A DNA stretch of 64,000 nucleotides from Trichuris trichiura (taxonomy: Eukaryota; Nematoda; Enoplea; Trichinellida; Trichuridae), in contig JBAJFE010000014.1 in NCBI GenBank assembly GCA_037903355.1, forward strand, positions 7,777,924 to 7,841,923. Reading direction: 5' to 3'. The translations under genes and the position numbers were made by a program. Under the pieces are notes generated by a model. That model ran no database searches, was not told where the DNA came from, and worked only from the letters and a program-made list of their open reading frames with translations. Positions 10,650 to 21,534 of the stretch are shown here, piece by piece; position 1 is the first letter of the stretch; every line of letters begins with the position of its first letter.

Positions 10650-11266
10650 ATCACTTACCGTCTCAGACTCTGCAGTTATCCAGCGAAGGAAAATGGACAG
10701 TTGAGCGGTATTTGTTATGTCCGTAGTCTCGTCACAAGCCAGGGAAACAAATGGGAAGTTACCTGCAGTACGCTTAAGTTTTTCAATGTCTTCCGCTAAG
10801 TCAGTGATCCGGTCTGAAACAGTTCTTCGAGATAAGCTAACACTTTCGAAAAGTTTTTCATTGGCTGGTGCTAATAACTTCGCAGCTGCCACGATGCCCT
10901 CTTTCACAAACTCACCCTCTGCATGAGGCCTCAGCTTCTTTGCGATCATTTCGCTCACTACATAACTCGTTTGAAGAACGCTGTGCGCGTCGCAGTATGT
11001 CCTGGTGAAAGGGGCTTGCTGCGACTCCAAATTCCGTTGAAGCGCACTGATTCTATCCAGACGCTGTTGGCCATTTAATTCATTCACTGTTCCATCTTTT
11101 GAGCTGCAATGCCCTTCCAAATTACCTTTTTTCATAATAGCTATTGCGTCGCCACAAACAAGGCAGACTGGCTTGCCTTTCAGGTCCACGAAAAAAAGTC
11201 ATTCGTCCACTTCTTTTGTAAAATTCGACATATCGTATCAATTTCTCTTTTCTTCGAACTGGCCAT
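10650..11266 (-). pseudogene. hAT-B transposase N-terminal fragment (GTF2IRD2-like)
   Basis: From the ATG at 11266 the protein starts MASSKKR as in the full-length copy. A one-base loss near 11190 breaks the frame before the zinc-finger segment KGKPVCLVCGD. The continuing frame shows SYVVSEMIAKKL, SVSLSRRTVSDRITDL and SLACDETTDITNTAQL, the last containing the first catalytic Asp of hAT transposases. It keeps CDETTD where the arm copies have CDQTTD. Truncated at about residue 210, so it cannot be active. Confidence 0.8.
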
Positions 11267-11881
11267 TTGTAGCGTTGGGTGAGCGTGAACTCTAGCTTGC
11301 GATAAGCTGCACGAAACTTCAGGTTTCAGTAAAGTTTATGGGCAACTCGGAGGAAAAAGGTAGACTTTTGAGACAATCCTGCAGCCCAGTTGTCAAGAAC
11401 ATAATCGCAATTACAGAGAACGAAATAACTTTTTGAACTTCAAAGACACAAACGACAGGCGCCGGCACAAACCGATGAGAAGGATAGCCAGAGAAGGCGA
11501 GAACGACGCCAGTAACTACTGAGAGCAAACAAAGCAGAAGTGCTCTAGCATGCTGGACAGTCGTTATCTCGAACAAAGCAATAGTCCACGCTACTGACGC
11601 GCGCTCACGCACTATACTGCCGCCTACTGCTTGTCACCGAAGACTACCAACGTCCGTTTGTCGACAGAGAGCTGTCATCAACGCAGTCTTCCGAGCCGGC
11701 CTGATGCTCCCTGCTTGTTACGCAAGATTTATGTTATTACTAGGATTCACATACAATACGTTCATCGCATTATGAAAAATGACCTCCCACAATCACATTT
11801 CACTGAATCTCGCATCCATGTGCGGTTGCCCCAACGCGTGGGCGGAAAACGGTTTCGCGAGCTGGACGTTCCCCAACCCTG
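10650..11881 (-). mobile_element. Truncated hAT element, family B
   Basis: The right terminus at 11871-11881 (ccccaaccctg) corresponds to the CAGGGGTGGGGAAC terminus of the full-length family B element at 26009-28543. The next 600 bp match its 5' region and the rest its transposase N-terminal part. Similarity stops abruptly near 10650 inside the transposase, so more than half of the element is missing. Confidence 0.75.
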
Positions 11882-12749
11882 GTTTAGCCTATTCCAGTGT
11901 TTTCCACCGACCGCTTCCCCAGCTTCCTCTTTAGTACCTGTTCATTCAAGCAGCCCTAAATATAGCTTGAATTCAATAGTTCAGATAAGTTGGCGGCACA
12001 ACCTTAATACGAACGCACCGCAAGTACAAAGGAAGTGTATGTACACTCACAATCAGGCACACTCCTACAGCCAAGAACGGTGCTACCTGCTCGCCTCGGG
12101 TGACGATATGTATATATAGAGCGGATCACTCAGCAGCATCTGGTTTGGCTGGTGTTTTTACTACACTGGACCATCTGCTCGGAACGGCACTGCTTTGTTT
12201 TCACCGGCGTTCAGGTGGGCCGCCAAGCTGTACATCCGGCTGCAAGATGATCTCTTAAGGCTCATTATCTGGCCTGATGTCAATTGCCTTTTGTCGGCAG
12301 GATATGCGTGGTCCGAGCGGGCTGCACATCTGGCTGACGATGTGGCTTTATTCAGTCACAAAACCTCAGGACTCCCACCGCCCTCCTGTTCTGATTGCAC
12401 AAATTGTGGTAAACAAGTCGGTTCCCTACCTGCTGATTGGGCAGGCTGGCTTGCCCTCCCTTCGGCTCCCTACCTGCTAATTGGGTAGGCTGGTTTGATC
12501 TTGCCTAATCCGGCCTTTCAAGAAACGCCATGACCGCCGGTGCTGCTTAATCCGCACGTTTAATGAATGCCAAGGCATGGCACTTGCAGTTGCGGACGCA
12601 CCCGGGTAGTAGTAATTTGTGGTCCAGCAAACGGCTGTCCGTGGCACATAGGCATGCGCGCTCCCGCTTAATCCGCCTATTAGCAGGATGCTACATGCAG
12701 GGTGGAGATGCAGGTCCCTGGGCATAATCCTTGTAGGTCAACCGCTTCA
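11882..12749. other. Unassigned sequence
   Basis: No protein similarity that I can name. The small ORFs are not supported by motifs. The only structure seen is the 44-bp duplication at 12420-12497. Confidence 0.4.
12420..12497 (+). repeat. Two-copy tandem repeat, period 44 bp
   Basis: The segment ccctacctgctgattgggca at 12424 recurs as ccctacctgctaattgggta at 12468, each followed by ggctggtttg-like sequence. Confidence 0.7.
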
Positions 12750-12992
12750 AGTGGTGACAGAAGCGGATTAATGCCCATAATCCCTCTGCAAAACAACTGC
12801 AGAAGGGTATAAAGCCACGCATGTTGACGGGCAGAGAACAGACGGAAAAGGTCTGAGGAGCGCCATACTACCGTATCGCTATTATCTGTATCGTTGTGTA
12901 CATAGCGTTATGCCACGCACTTCTTCTGCAATAAACTCTTCCGCTTAAGCTCGAAGAATCGCTCAAGCAGCTACGCTCTCCCGCGGCAATTC
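12750..12992 (+). mobile_element. Possible LTR fragment (promoter and polyadenylation signal)
   Basis: TATAAAG at 12808-12814 lies 122 bp upstream of AATAAA at 12930-12935, the arrangement expected of U3-R in a retrotransposon LTR. I could not define TG/CA termini or a target duplication, and no internal retroelement sequence adjoins it. It could equally be a different promoter-containing repeat. Confidence 0.3.
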
Positions 12993-13031
12993 TGCTACGA
13001 CTTCTCAGACGGTGGGGCGGCTGACGGACAA

Positions 13032-13353
13032 GATGCGAGTAACGCGCACAGAGAAAGTAAACGTAAATAAGCGTACATACCGTTTACTGCGACATAGAGA
13101 CAGGCGCTGGAGGGCCCGTTCAACCTGATGATAGTATCGCGCATACAGAAAATAACCGCAAAAAAAACTGCGTACCCTTCACTGCGGCTGGCAAACAGGC
13201 GCAGGCGGCGCGTCCACTCGGGGCGAGTGCAACCTGATGATTGTGACGCGCATGGAAAAAATAAACGTAAACAAACTACATACCGTTCACTGCTGCAAGG
13301 AAACAGGCGCAGGCGGCGCGTCCACTCGAGGCAGGTGCAACCTGAGGATGTCG
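13032..13353 (-). repeat. Three tandem ~107-bp units derived from Merlin gene end
   Basis: Each unit carries the last codons of the transposase (gtggacgcgccgcctgcgcc), the stop-codon region (cagtgaacggtatg) and about 50 bp of 3' sequence. Units start about 107 bp apart. The third, outermost unit is the most diverged. The intact Merlin has one unit only. Confidence 0.8.
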
Positions 13354-14332
13354 CCGAGGATAGCGTCGAATGCGTCAGAGGCTCCCAATCGCTTCCTTCA
13401 CTTGAGATCGCAGAAGTGCAACGGGAGCGCGCGTTGACGCGTTCCACATCGCCGCTTATTGCCCCGCTTGGCCTGCATCCACAGCGATACCACGGACTGC
13501 GTGTGCGCACCCGTGCCTCGATCCACAAAGCTCGCCGAGTGGTTCAGTCGCAGGTGCGTGTACAGCTCGCGGCTGAGACAGGTACGCACGCCACTCGTAC
13601 GTGATCACCGTAGACCCAGGCCTTACGTGCCTGTGTATAATGGGAAGCAGCGTGCCAGACGGGTGGTTTTCCACAGGTAAAACAAAGGCTTCGCCCGTTT
13701 CCCAGCATGTGCCTCTAAAGGACCCACTGCTGTAGGTGTTTCTTCCCCTTGTTGTACTTCCTCCGGTAGAACAGCCAAATGTCCAGCTCCACCGTCCTCG
13801 ATGGTCCACCCAGTTGCACCAGTGCTTTGGCCAGCGCTTCTGCTGCAACTTGCCGCAGGTGCCTTTCCAGCGGACTGCGACGCTCTTATTGAGCCCTGAA
13901 AAATAGATAATGCCTATAGCAACAATACAAGACGCGTGGACTACTACCCAGCTCGTCTTTGCAGAATTTCACTGAGGCGTACCCTCGACTCTACAAGAAT
14001 ATGATTTCGACGGCCTTCTGGAATTTCACCTGGTGACGAGGGGCTGTAATGGACACATTGCACTGTCGCACTCAAAACGGTCACTGCACCTAGTGCGCTT
14101 ACCTTCGAACGACGTGCCTTTGCGTATAGACGATTCCTTGCGGCAGGACTATTTGAAGCAACGCCAGGCCATGCCGCCGCGCCTTAGACACATCGTCTGT
14201 CCCCACGAGGGGTGCAGCCTGTCACTGCGCAACAGCCTTTTACCGCGCAGGAACTGCACCGCTGTTTCTTCATGTTTCACCGACTTGTGCAGCCAGGTTG
14301 TCTTCTTTCGGACGCCCTTTCGCGTACTCATA
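13287..14332 (-). pseudogene. Merlin transposase pseudogene with conserved intron positions
   Basis: Starts at the ATG at 14332 (MSTRKGVRKK). A TAG interrupts the zinc-ribbon region at about 14149-14151 (WRCFK stop SCRKE). An intron follows TSFE with donor gtaagc and acceptor ttacag. A second follows DELG with donor gtagta and acceptor tttcag. Both sit at the same places as in the intact gene. The core survives in pieces in different frames: TVELD.WLFYRRKYNKGKKH, GTLLPIIHRHVRPGSTVITYEWRAY and GAHTQSVVSLWMQ. The last has Val in place of the catalytic Glu. Several frameshifts; not functional. Confidence 0.78.
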
Positions 14333-14852
14333 ACGCAGAATGAGCTTTACGCCGTTTACCAAGGCGCAACGCGGATCGGAGCGTTGACCTTCGATGTTTT
14401 CCACGAAACACTTCTAACCGAACCCCGAGCATAAAGCACTGCTGCTCAATTGTACTCCCGGTGCCAACAATCCATGCAGAGCTGTTTCGTTCCTTAACCT
14501 TCACTCTTTTGCATGGGTCAGTAACCGCATCAGTGCCACCTGCAACCCCAGTTCCCTTGCAGTGTAACGGAATTCCTCAGCAGGTATTCCGCGGGTCAAT
14601 AACCGCACCTCCTGCATGTGCTACTGATGCGCCGTTGTGCTGCCCATGCTAGTTGCTCAGCTTGTGTTTAGTCACCCGCAGTAAAACGTCTCTCCCGTTG
14701 TTCCGCTAATCACATTTCAGTAAGCAGTGGAGTCGCGCATTACCCTTTGATTTTCCCCTGCACTTCCAAGGGAAAGGCGCGTAAAGATCCGGTGTTGTGC
14801 CCCGTGACAACGCTACACGCCGCAAAACCTCTAGAACGCCCATAGCTGAAAC

Positions 14853-14854
<2 letters not shown>

Positions 14855-14888
<34 letters not shown>
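14855..14888 (-). repeat. (GA)n microsatellite
   Basis: Seventeen TC units on the plus strand. A 72-aa ORF through it encodes only a run of alternating Glu and Arg and is not a gene. Confidence 0.95.
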
Positions 14889-14891
<3 letters not shown>

Positions 14892-15203
14892 ACTTATATA
14901 AAAAACGTAATAAAGAAACATCACAAATTATGAATAATTACCACTGCAATGGGAGAGAACGGTCCTACGTTTTAAAAGATAAGAGAAAGGGGACTTACCA
15001 AAACCATCAGTTGTGTTGATCCAGATAAATAACACTCTTAAATCGATAACCTCAGATGATCCACATGAAGAACACTATTAAACTAACGATAACTTCAGAA
15101 CATTTATTCCGCTGTAAACTAATAAATGGAAATCAAGTACGATTGCCGTGTTAAGCAGTTTAAAATAAAAACGATTCCGTAACAACCCTCAGCAAGCCAA
15201 ATA

Positions 15204-16396
15204 AAGAGGGATCTCGTTATCCGCGGTTAATTCGTCTAAAATTTTCAACCTTTTACCGCTTTAAGCTGAATCTGCGTTATGTAGGATACCCTATGAAAAA
15301 GGCCAAATAGCTTATACTCTAGCCGCGTATTTCGTCCTGCCCCTTTGAATGGCTTCCAGAACGGTTATCATACCTAGTGATCCTTCGAAGCTTGGTACTA
15401 CGGAATCCAGCCACGAGATAAGGACCTCAATGAGACAGCGCTTGTCCAATAATGTCAGCCATCAGAGACCAGGCCGTTAGATACAAGGAAGGATGAAAGT
15501 AAAAATCTCTTTCTCTAAACTAGTGGGAATAGCCTTGCTTTAATGAGCTAAGCGATGTACTGGTGCGCGGAATGGATACAGAGCAGGGAAATATAAAACA
15601 TACAGTCGCACTTAAGCAGAAATACTGAACATCACATAGAACACATTCACATAGGACAAAACGCCTGCGGCAGAAACGTTTGGGTACCAGCAATCAGACA
15701 ATTTACCCACTTTTTGTAGATGGGCACAAATCTCTTAGAGATCAGCCAATCCTAGAGTTTCTTGAACTTATTGGTAGCGAAACTTCTCGTCTTAAAATGT
15801 TAGGTTCCGCAGCTGCCGGAGCTTTATTTAAAAACATTGTTACAGGGAGCTGTCTCTCCCTTTTCTTCGCTTCATCGAATAAATCTTGTAGCGGCTTCAA
15901 CGAAGCCGTTATTCCTCGTGTAACCATGATGTCACGTTTCATGGATGGATCGTATTCAGCAGTCATATTCTTTAGAACCTGCCCTTGCCGGAAAATACTG
16001 GCAAGCTTTTGCAGCGTTCAATCTGAGGGTGTTTAAGCTCCTGTATCTTCCATAACGTCGTCGCCGCTGCCGGTAGGTGATTGCATCAGTTCCTCGAGTT
16101 CCTCGTTGGTGAACGGTTTTCCACAATCTTCTATGCGCTCCCTGATATCGTCTTCTAACATGTCGGAAAAATCCTCAACTCCCAATTCTTTGGCAATATT
16201 CGCTAGGTCCATGACCTCCTCATCGATGGCACCTAAGTTTTCGCATTCACTGACTGCGTCCTCCCCACAAACGCTTCCAGCAACCACTAACTGTTCTAAG
16301 TTTTACCTCGTATACGGGCGTGTAAAAAATGACGTCACTATTTCACGCCGGGCAAACCGCGTTTGTATAGAACCCGCGGATAACGAGAGCCGACTG
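15204..16396 (-). mobile_element. Tigger (pogo) element, internally deleted
   Basis: The termini are CAGTCGGCTCTCGTTATCCGCGG (minus strand, at 16396) and, at the other end, the complement AAGAGGGATCTCGTTATCCG, with TA on both sides (16397-16398 and 15202-15203). It contains only the C-terminal part of a transposase gene. It interrupts the LTR of the neighbouring gypsy remnant. Confidence 0.7.
15742..16296 (-). pseudogene. Tigger/jerky-type transposase C-terminal remnant
   Basis: Minus-strand translation gives EEVMDLANIAKELGVEDFSD, then KPFTNEELEELMQS, then RGITASLKPLQDLFDEAKKR. This is the acidic tail pattern of Tigger proteins (helix, TNEELEELxQ, then a basic RxxQLPxxMF segment). Two in-frame stops separate the two halves (TGA SGA stop TPSD stop region, about 16020-16036). 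The CENP-B-type DNA-binding domain and DDE core are absent, so it is a deletion remnant. Confidence 0.65.
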
Positions 16397-16569
16397 TACT
16401 ATTACGTGCTTGTTCGTCCGAGCCTTTAATCAGTAACAACGCATAAAAATCCAACAATTAGGTCAGTAATCGGCCCCTGTCTGATAAAACTGCACTACTA
16501 TAAACCAAGTGGGCAACAATGGTCCGCGGGTTCAGATGCATGGTCCTTCGGACACAACATCCGCCCGCC

Positions 16570-17817
16570 CTAAGTGACATAATCATCTAAGTACTTGGGA
16601 CGCCGAATTCGGCGTACTAGTCTCTCTTCAGGGACTGCTCCATGTTCCAGCGTTTGTTCCTTGTTGGGCGTTGGCAACTGAGCAGGCGGTGCGTGATCCG
16701 TGAGCGTGCTACGGCCCGTCTGTCCTAACGTCTCTTCCAAAGTATTTGGGCATGATCTTTCGCGCTCTTCGTTGGGTGCTACAGTATCATCAATTGGAGA
16801 AGGGAAACAGGCGCCCCGTATGGTCTCATCAACCACAGGGCTGGGTGGTGCTTCTCCTGTTCTTCTACTTCACAGATGATCAATGGACTGACGTACGCGT
16901 AAGTCTTCCTCTGCGAGTTCCACCCAGAACGACCGTGGGGATATTACTGCCTGTATAACTCCGGGAACCCACTTGGTCGAGCAGTGTGGGTGGAAATCAC
17001 GAGCCTACACCCGGTCTCCCTCTTTGAAGGTCCGATGCTTCTGCGTTCCTTCTACATCCAGGTTAACGACATTCTCCTGCTGTATTCTTACGGATGCCTC
17101 TAAGGAGTCCGGATGCAAGTTATTTAATAGTGACCTTGGGCGCCGTCGAAGGAGTATCTCGGCTGGCGAAAGAGCCGTCGCTGAGTAGCGCGTCAATCTG
17201 TAGTTAAACAGGAATCGACTAAGTGTGATTCCCCATTTATCCGGCTTCATCGCCCTAAGGGCTTGTTTTGTTGTTTGCACAATTCGCTCCACCAACCCAT
17301 TAGAAAACGGATGGTAAGGAGCCACCTTAAGGAACGTAATCCGATTTGCTGCGCAGAATTCTCGGAAGTTGGTTGAATCAAATGAAGCTGCATTGTCAGT
17401 TACCACAACATCAGGCAGTCCATGTGTTGCGAATAACCTGGCCAAGTGATGGATTACCTTTTTAGATTCCATTGAAACCACTTGCTGAACATCTAGCCAT
17501 TTCGAGTGTGAGTCCATGACCAATAGATACATTTTGCCCCGAAATGGACCCGCAAAGTCCATATGCAAGCGCGACCATGGTCGCGGCGTCCAGTTCCAAA
17601 TTCGTGGTGAGGCTTTAGGCGGATTATTCCGATGCACTTGGCAGTCCACACAATCAGCCACTCGATGTTCAAAGTCTTCATCAATTTGCGGCCACCACAC
17701 ATAACTACGTGTCAACGCCTTCATGCGCATCATTCCTGGGTGGGCATGATGGAGCACTTCCAAGATGTTTTTTTGTAGTCGTTCCGGAATAACGACTTGT
17801 GTCCCCCATGAGAGCAA
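16570..17817 (-). pseudogene. Ty3/gypsy pol integrase region, two nonsense codons
   Basis: Integrase joins retrotransposon cDNA to the host chromosome. Visible in order: the HHCC zinc-binding domain (HHAHPGMMRMK to CVDCQ), the catalytic core with Asp in HMDFAGPF, Asp in VVTDNAASF and Glu in SNGLVERIVQTT, and then the GDRV C-terminal module. An in-frame TAG at 17005-17007 and a TGA at about 16870-16872 interrupt one continuous frame that ends in RRIRRPKYLDDYVT at 16570. The protease, reverse transcriptase and RNase H parts are missing: sequence upstream of LSWGTQVVIPERL (17817) is unrelated. Closest type by pattern is the K02A2.6-like gypsy group common in arthropods. Confidence 0.85.
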
Positions 17818-18990
17818 TTAAAGCGTTTTCAAAAGGAGATATCTTAGCATTCATGCGCCTCATTACTGCACGCGGTTTTACTTGAAACTTACAGCAAAAA
17901 GGAGTTTATTTACGATTATCAGAAAAGCATAGCTTTCAGAGTAAGCTGTTTTGCTCTTAGCGTTAAACGAGCGGTCGAGGAATCAAATATTCTCATACTT
18001 GAACAATGGGTTTTTGTTAACGGTACATACGAACATTTCTATTTCCCTTGAAGACCGTACCGTAGCAAATTCGTAATGTTAATAACATTTCCCAGAACTT
18101 TTGGGACTCCACTTGCTCCACCATTAGCTGAAATGCTGAAATCAGAAGACTTCGCCGTACGGTCTTACATGTGGACGATTCATTTATCCAACCATTTATT
18201 ACTTAAGGCAGTACGGTGCCGCCATCTGTTTTCTTCATTTTCGCTAAGGGCGCGGCAACAAAACTGTGAAAAGCTCCGGTAGATAAAACCATGAATTTAC
18301 AATTCAAACCGTCAAAGAAGGCAAAATGTTTTCATGTTTGACAAACCCGAACATGTCCATTCAGCGAATGTTATTTGGCAAATTTAATTCTCTCTCAGCT
18401 ATTGCCAGCTATCATCCACTGGTCTTTCCGTTTACACAGATATTGCCACGTAAGGAGTTTTTTTCAAAGCCACTTTTAGAAAACTAAACCACTGAGTCGG
18501 TACATTTGTGTTAAAGATGTGAACTCCCTTCTGCATTGAGGCCTCTACTGATATCCATACTCGGGAATCACAGTCAGTACTGAAAATTACCAGTAATAGC
18601 AAACTTCCTTGCACAAAACGTCGGGATCGTAATTATATACACTTGTATCCGCTAAACGAATTACTGTACTCGCTATAAGGCTAATGCTTAACTCCTGCGA
18701 ATCGCACTGATAGTAGGCGTACGCGTGCCTCGCGACACTGCGCTATTTGGCTTGCGACGTCGTGTTGCGTTCCTTGGTAAAGCGCTTGTGTCGGTCCCGC
18801 GTCTTACGCGAGCTTGCAACAGTTTCGCACCCGCAGTTACAACATATACAAACACTAAGAAATACTTAAGGTACATTTCCTTCACAAAAAAAAATCATTA
18901 AAACGTAGACCCAGATGTTATAAATCGTTTGCCGGACTTGACCATTTTGAATGCTGACAGAACTTGTCTTTCCGGTCTTTGCTTTGATCC
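17818..18990. other. Unassigned sequence
   Basis: About 1.2 kb without recognisable coding or repeat content. An Arg-rich 65-codon ORF at 18688-18885 (minus) has no motif I recognise and is not called. Confidence 0.4.
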
Positions 18991-18993
18991 ATG

Positions 18994-19026
18994 TTGATGA
19001 CGGTACCAGTCGTTGCCCCGAAAGCT
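18994..19026 (+). ncRNA. Degenerate hammerhead-like motif
   Basis: TTGATGA, hairpin CGG.AC/G..CCG with mismatches, then AAAGCTC. The first core base is T instead of C and stem II is imperfect, so this is probably a decayed copy. Confidence 0.35.
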
Positions 19027-19114
19027 CGATATTCTTCACGAATTTCGATAAACGGTGTACTATTTAAAACCGAGACTAAATACTGTACAATGATGACAAA
19101 AGCGAGTACGGTAT

Positions 19115-19339
19115 TTAAGCACCGTTTATATCACTGCATTCTTCTTCGCCGCCGCTATCTACAGGTGTACTAGACCTCAGTATACGCAAACTATCACGAA
19201 TGATTTCGTTCGGGTCTTCGGATTGAGAAAGGCAATGCTTCACCATCAAGTCGATGACCTCTTCATCGGGCAGACTTGAGTCAACATCAAGCCCATAAGT
19301 TTTTTTATAGCGCCGTATTGCCTTTGGGCTCATTTTCAA
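19115..19339 (-). CDS. Small 74-aa ORF, acidic, faintly SAP30-like
   Basis: The ORF (MKMSPKAIRRYKKTYGLDVD, then LPDEEVIDLMVKHCLSQ) has a basic helix followed by an acidic region. The pattern of KAIRRYKK...L...(D/E)L...V..H resembles the Sin3-binding segment of SAP30 proteins, but the match is short and from memory of the family only. There is no visible promoter, intron or neighbour supporting it. It could instead be the tail of a pogo-type transposase (such tails also end in acidic E/D-rich sequence) or a chance ORF. Function unknown. Confidence 0.25.
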   Translation of the reverse strand: MKMSPKAIRRYKKTYGLDVDSSLPDEEVIDLMVKHCLSQSEDPNEIIRDSLRILRSSTPVDSGGEEECSDINGA

Positions 19340-19685
19340 AACTGCTGCCTAAAACTGTTTCTGGTGCGTTACAACATAGAAAATAATCTGAATAACCTTC
19401 ACGATAGCATAAGAACTCACGTCTTCCAGTCGTCTCGTTTCAGCTGCTGCACCAGTCGTCACGCTTCCGTAAAACAAGCGTTTATGATGACGGCACACGT
19501 TCACTGTGTCGAACTAGAAAAAAGGCTAAGTATTACATTTAGGTACTTATCTTTTCCAAACTTCTTTATACGGTACGTTCTCTTGCCCGTTGGAGTCTGG
19601 AATCAAACTGAAGCAAATGCTCTGCCAACGGATGGATGAGCAATTATTAAGGAAAAATTTAGAACAATCACTTGACAGATTCGTA

Positions 19686-19716
19686 GCTTTCGGGACTAGC
19701 CTTGTCCCGTCGTCAG
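19686..19716 (-). ncRNA. Hammerhead-like motif, left PLE end
   Basis: On the minus strand: CTGACGA, hairpin CGGGAC/GTCCCG with loop aaggcta, then AAAGC. Six perfect pairs. Confidence 0.6.
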
Positions 19717-19738
19717 CGATGGTGGTATGTCACTTTTA

Positions 19739-21534
19739 CTACGATGTTAGGGTATTTATAGGAAGGGAGGGGACGCCAGTCGGTATGGAACAACAACCCG
19801 TTTTACTGATAACAGATGTCCATTTCGAGCTGATCTCCACCCCTTTGTTACGGTTAATGGATGTGTTATTGCGAAAGATCATAGACTCCTTTATTTGCCT
19901 GAGGCGGAAATGGCTCTCCCGGCAAATAATCGTCGGGTGCAGGTCACGTGAGCACTGAGAGGAATGCTCAGCGACTGCGGAGGTGTTCATCGCTTTTTCC
20001 ATGGCTTGTAATGGTGGAATTGTTCTTGGACGTCCCCCATGTGTCCTGTATATTCCATTCAACTCAACTTCCGCGATCCGGTAGCTGTTGAGCGCATTCA
20101 CGTGTTCTTTAAATCTGTCAAATAGGGTATTGCCCGTTTCTCCTATGTAGGAGGCGTTGCAGTCACAATTAAACACATAAACGACGCCTGGTCTCTGTTC
20201 GAACGGAACTTTGATCTTATCGTTCCGGACTAAAGAACGAAGGTTGGGGAAGACTTGAAGAAACCGCGGAAGCCGTACTGACGTCCCAAACGTTGCAAGT
20301 GCTCCCCCAGGCCGACGTAGTAAGGAATCGTAAGGACTGGACGGGGATCACCCTCACTATTTGAAGTGGTGCCGGCAGGGTTTAACCTTCGCGCTATGGT
20401 GGAGGTAACGAAGGTTTTTGGGTAGCCATTTTTCTCCAACGTCGTAACATCGTGGTGTAACTGAGAATTTAGGAATTCTGGATCACAGATTGCGATGGCG
20501 CGGTCCACCATCCCTGTCACTATCCCCTTTTTTACTGACATGGGATGGTGTGAGGAGAAATGCAGGTATCTGTCCGAATGCGTTGGTTTCTTGTATACTG
20601 TTGTTCTTAAAGACGTAGCATTTCGGTGAACCAACACACCCAGGAAGGGAAGTTTCCTGCCTACTTCCCTTTCAATTGTGAAGAAAATTTTTCCTGGGAA
20701 AATCGAGTTCAGGTGTTTCAAGAGAGCTTCCTCCTGTCCTTTATTATCAATAGCGAAAATGTCATCAACATAACGTTTGAACAGACGGGGAGTTCAAGGT
20801 GTGCCCGAACCTTCGAAGGCAATTTCCTCTAGGTGTTCCATAAACAATTCGGCGAGGACCGGAGAAAGCGGACTGCCCATTGGTGCCCCCTCGTTCTGTC
20901 GGAAGAAGCTTTCTTGAAACCTGAAGTAGTTCCCTTCACACATACAAAACGAGACTAACTTTATTATTTGACAAAAAAACAGCTTAGTTCTCTCACTTAA
21001 GCTGGTGTTCTTGTTCAACAGGGACTGTAGTCTGTCGAGGGTGTGTGAGATGGGAATGCTGGTGAAGAGGTCCTTCACATCATAACTTACCAAAAAGTCA
21101 GATTTAGATACGTGGAACGAACGCAGGGTAGAGCAGAAACCTTTATGGTTGGTGACGTGAGAGTCCCTTCCTCCGGTCAACGGCTGGATGATACCTCTGA
21201 GGTAAACACACAGTTGTGATGTAACGCTGTTAACACTGCACACAACTGGTCTCAAAGGAATCCCAGGTATGTGGACCTTTGGAAGGCCGTAGAGCTCAGG
21301 GCACACGGTGTTGCTGTTGAAGTACAACCATTTTCGGATGGAGGTGATGGTATTCTCCTTGGAAAGTTCCGCGACGGACTGCAGGATATTCATCAGCTCC
21401 GTTCTAGCCTGTGGAGTTGGATCTGACTGAATGGGCGTGTAAGTGGTGCTGTTTAATAACGATAACATTTTGTCAACATAATTCGTCTTGTCCAGAAGAA
21501 CCACTACATTGCCTTTGTCAGCCTTGGTGACTAT
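19739..21534 (-). pseudogene. PLE reverse transcriptase plus GIY-YIG endonuclease, broken
   Basis: PLE proteins copy their RNA with an RT related to telomerase and cut the target with a GIY-YIG nuclease. Present in order: RT motifs YGLPKVHIPGIPLRPVV, SYDVKDLFTSIP and EGAPMGSPLSPVLAEL, the catalytic YVDD (KRYVDDIFAID), the thumb region (RKLPFLGVLVHRNATS), and the nuclease GVVYVFNCDCNASYIGETGN with FDRFKEH. An in-frame TGA (about 20794-20796) precedes YVDD, and loss of one C in a C-run near 20245 shifts the frame before the nuclease. The N-terminal part upstream of VTKADKGNVVVL is missing. The breaks are few, so the copy is fairly young. Confidence 0.87.

Larger units (their letters stand above)
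13020..14750 (-). mobile_element. Degenerate Merlin element, second subfamily
   Basis: Minus-strand order is 5' region with the shared module tgattagcggaacaac (about 14705), transposase remains (14332-13287), then tandem repeats of the gene end (13353-13032). Clear terminal repeats like those of the 4892-6897 element were not found, so ends are approximate. The 5' region and gene end also define the deletion derivative at 8080-9240. Confidence 0.65.
15012..16559 (-). mobile_element. Ty3/gypsy 3' LTR interrupted by a Tigger fragment
   Basis: On the minus strand the integrase reading frame ends at 16570 and is followed at once by a purine tract (gggcgggcgga, 16560-16570) and tgttgtgtcc. This is the usual order of stop, polypurine tract and LTR start in gypsy elements. 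Removing the Tigger insertion 15204-16396, the sequence continues to tcaacaca at about 15012, a plausible CA terminus, with an AATAAA on the way (about 15111). The outer end is an inference because no second LTR is present for comparison. Confidence 0.45.

Noticed and set aside
11631..12119. 162-codon ORF
   Set aside because: It overlaps the non-coding leader of a truncated hAT-B element and continues into unrelated sequence; no domain seen.
13128..13604. Arg-rich 158-codon and 177-codon ORFs on both strands over the Merlin remnant
   Set aside because: They lie over the broken transposase and its tandem repeats in other frames or antisense, and show no family motif.
14706..14924. 72-codon ORF with an Arg-Glu repeat
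   Set aside because: It is a read-through of the (GA)n microsatellite, not a protein.
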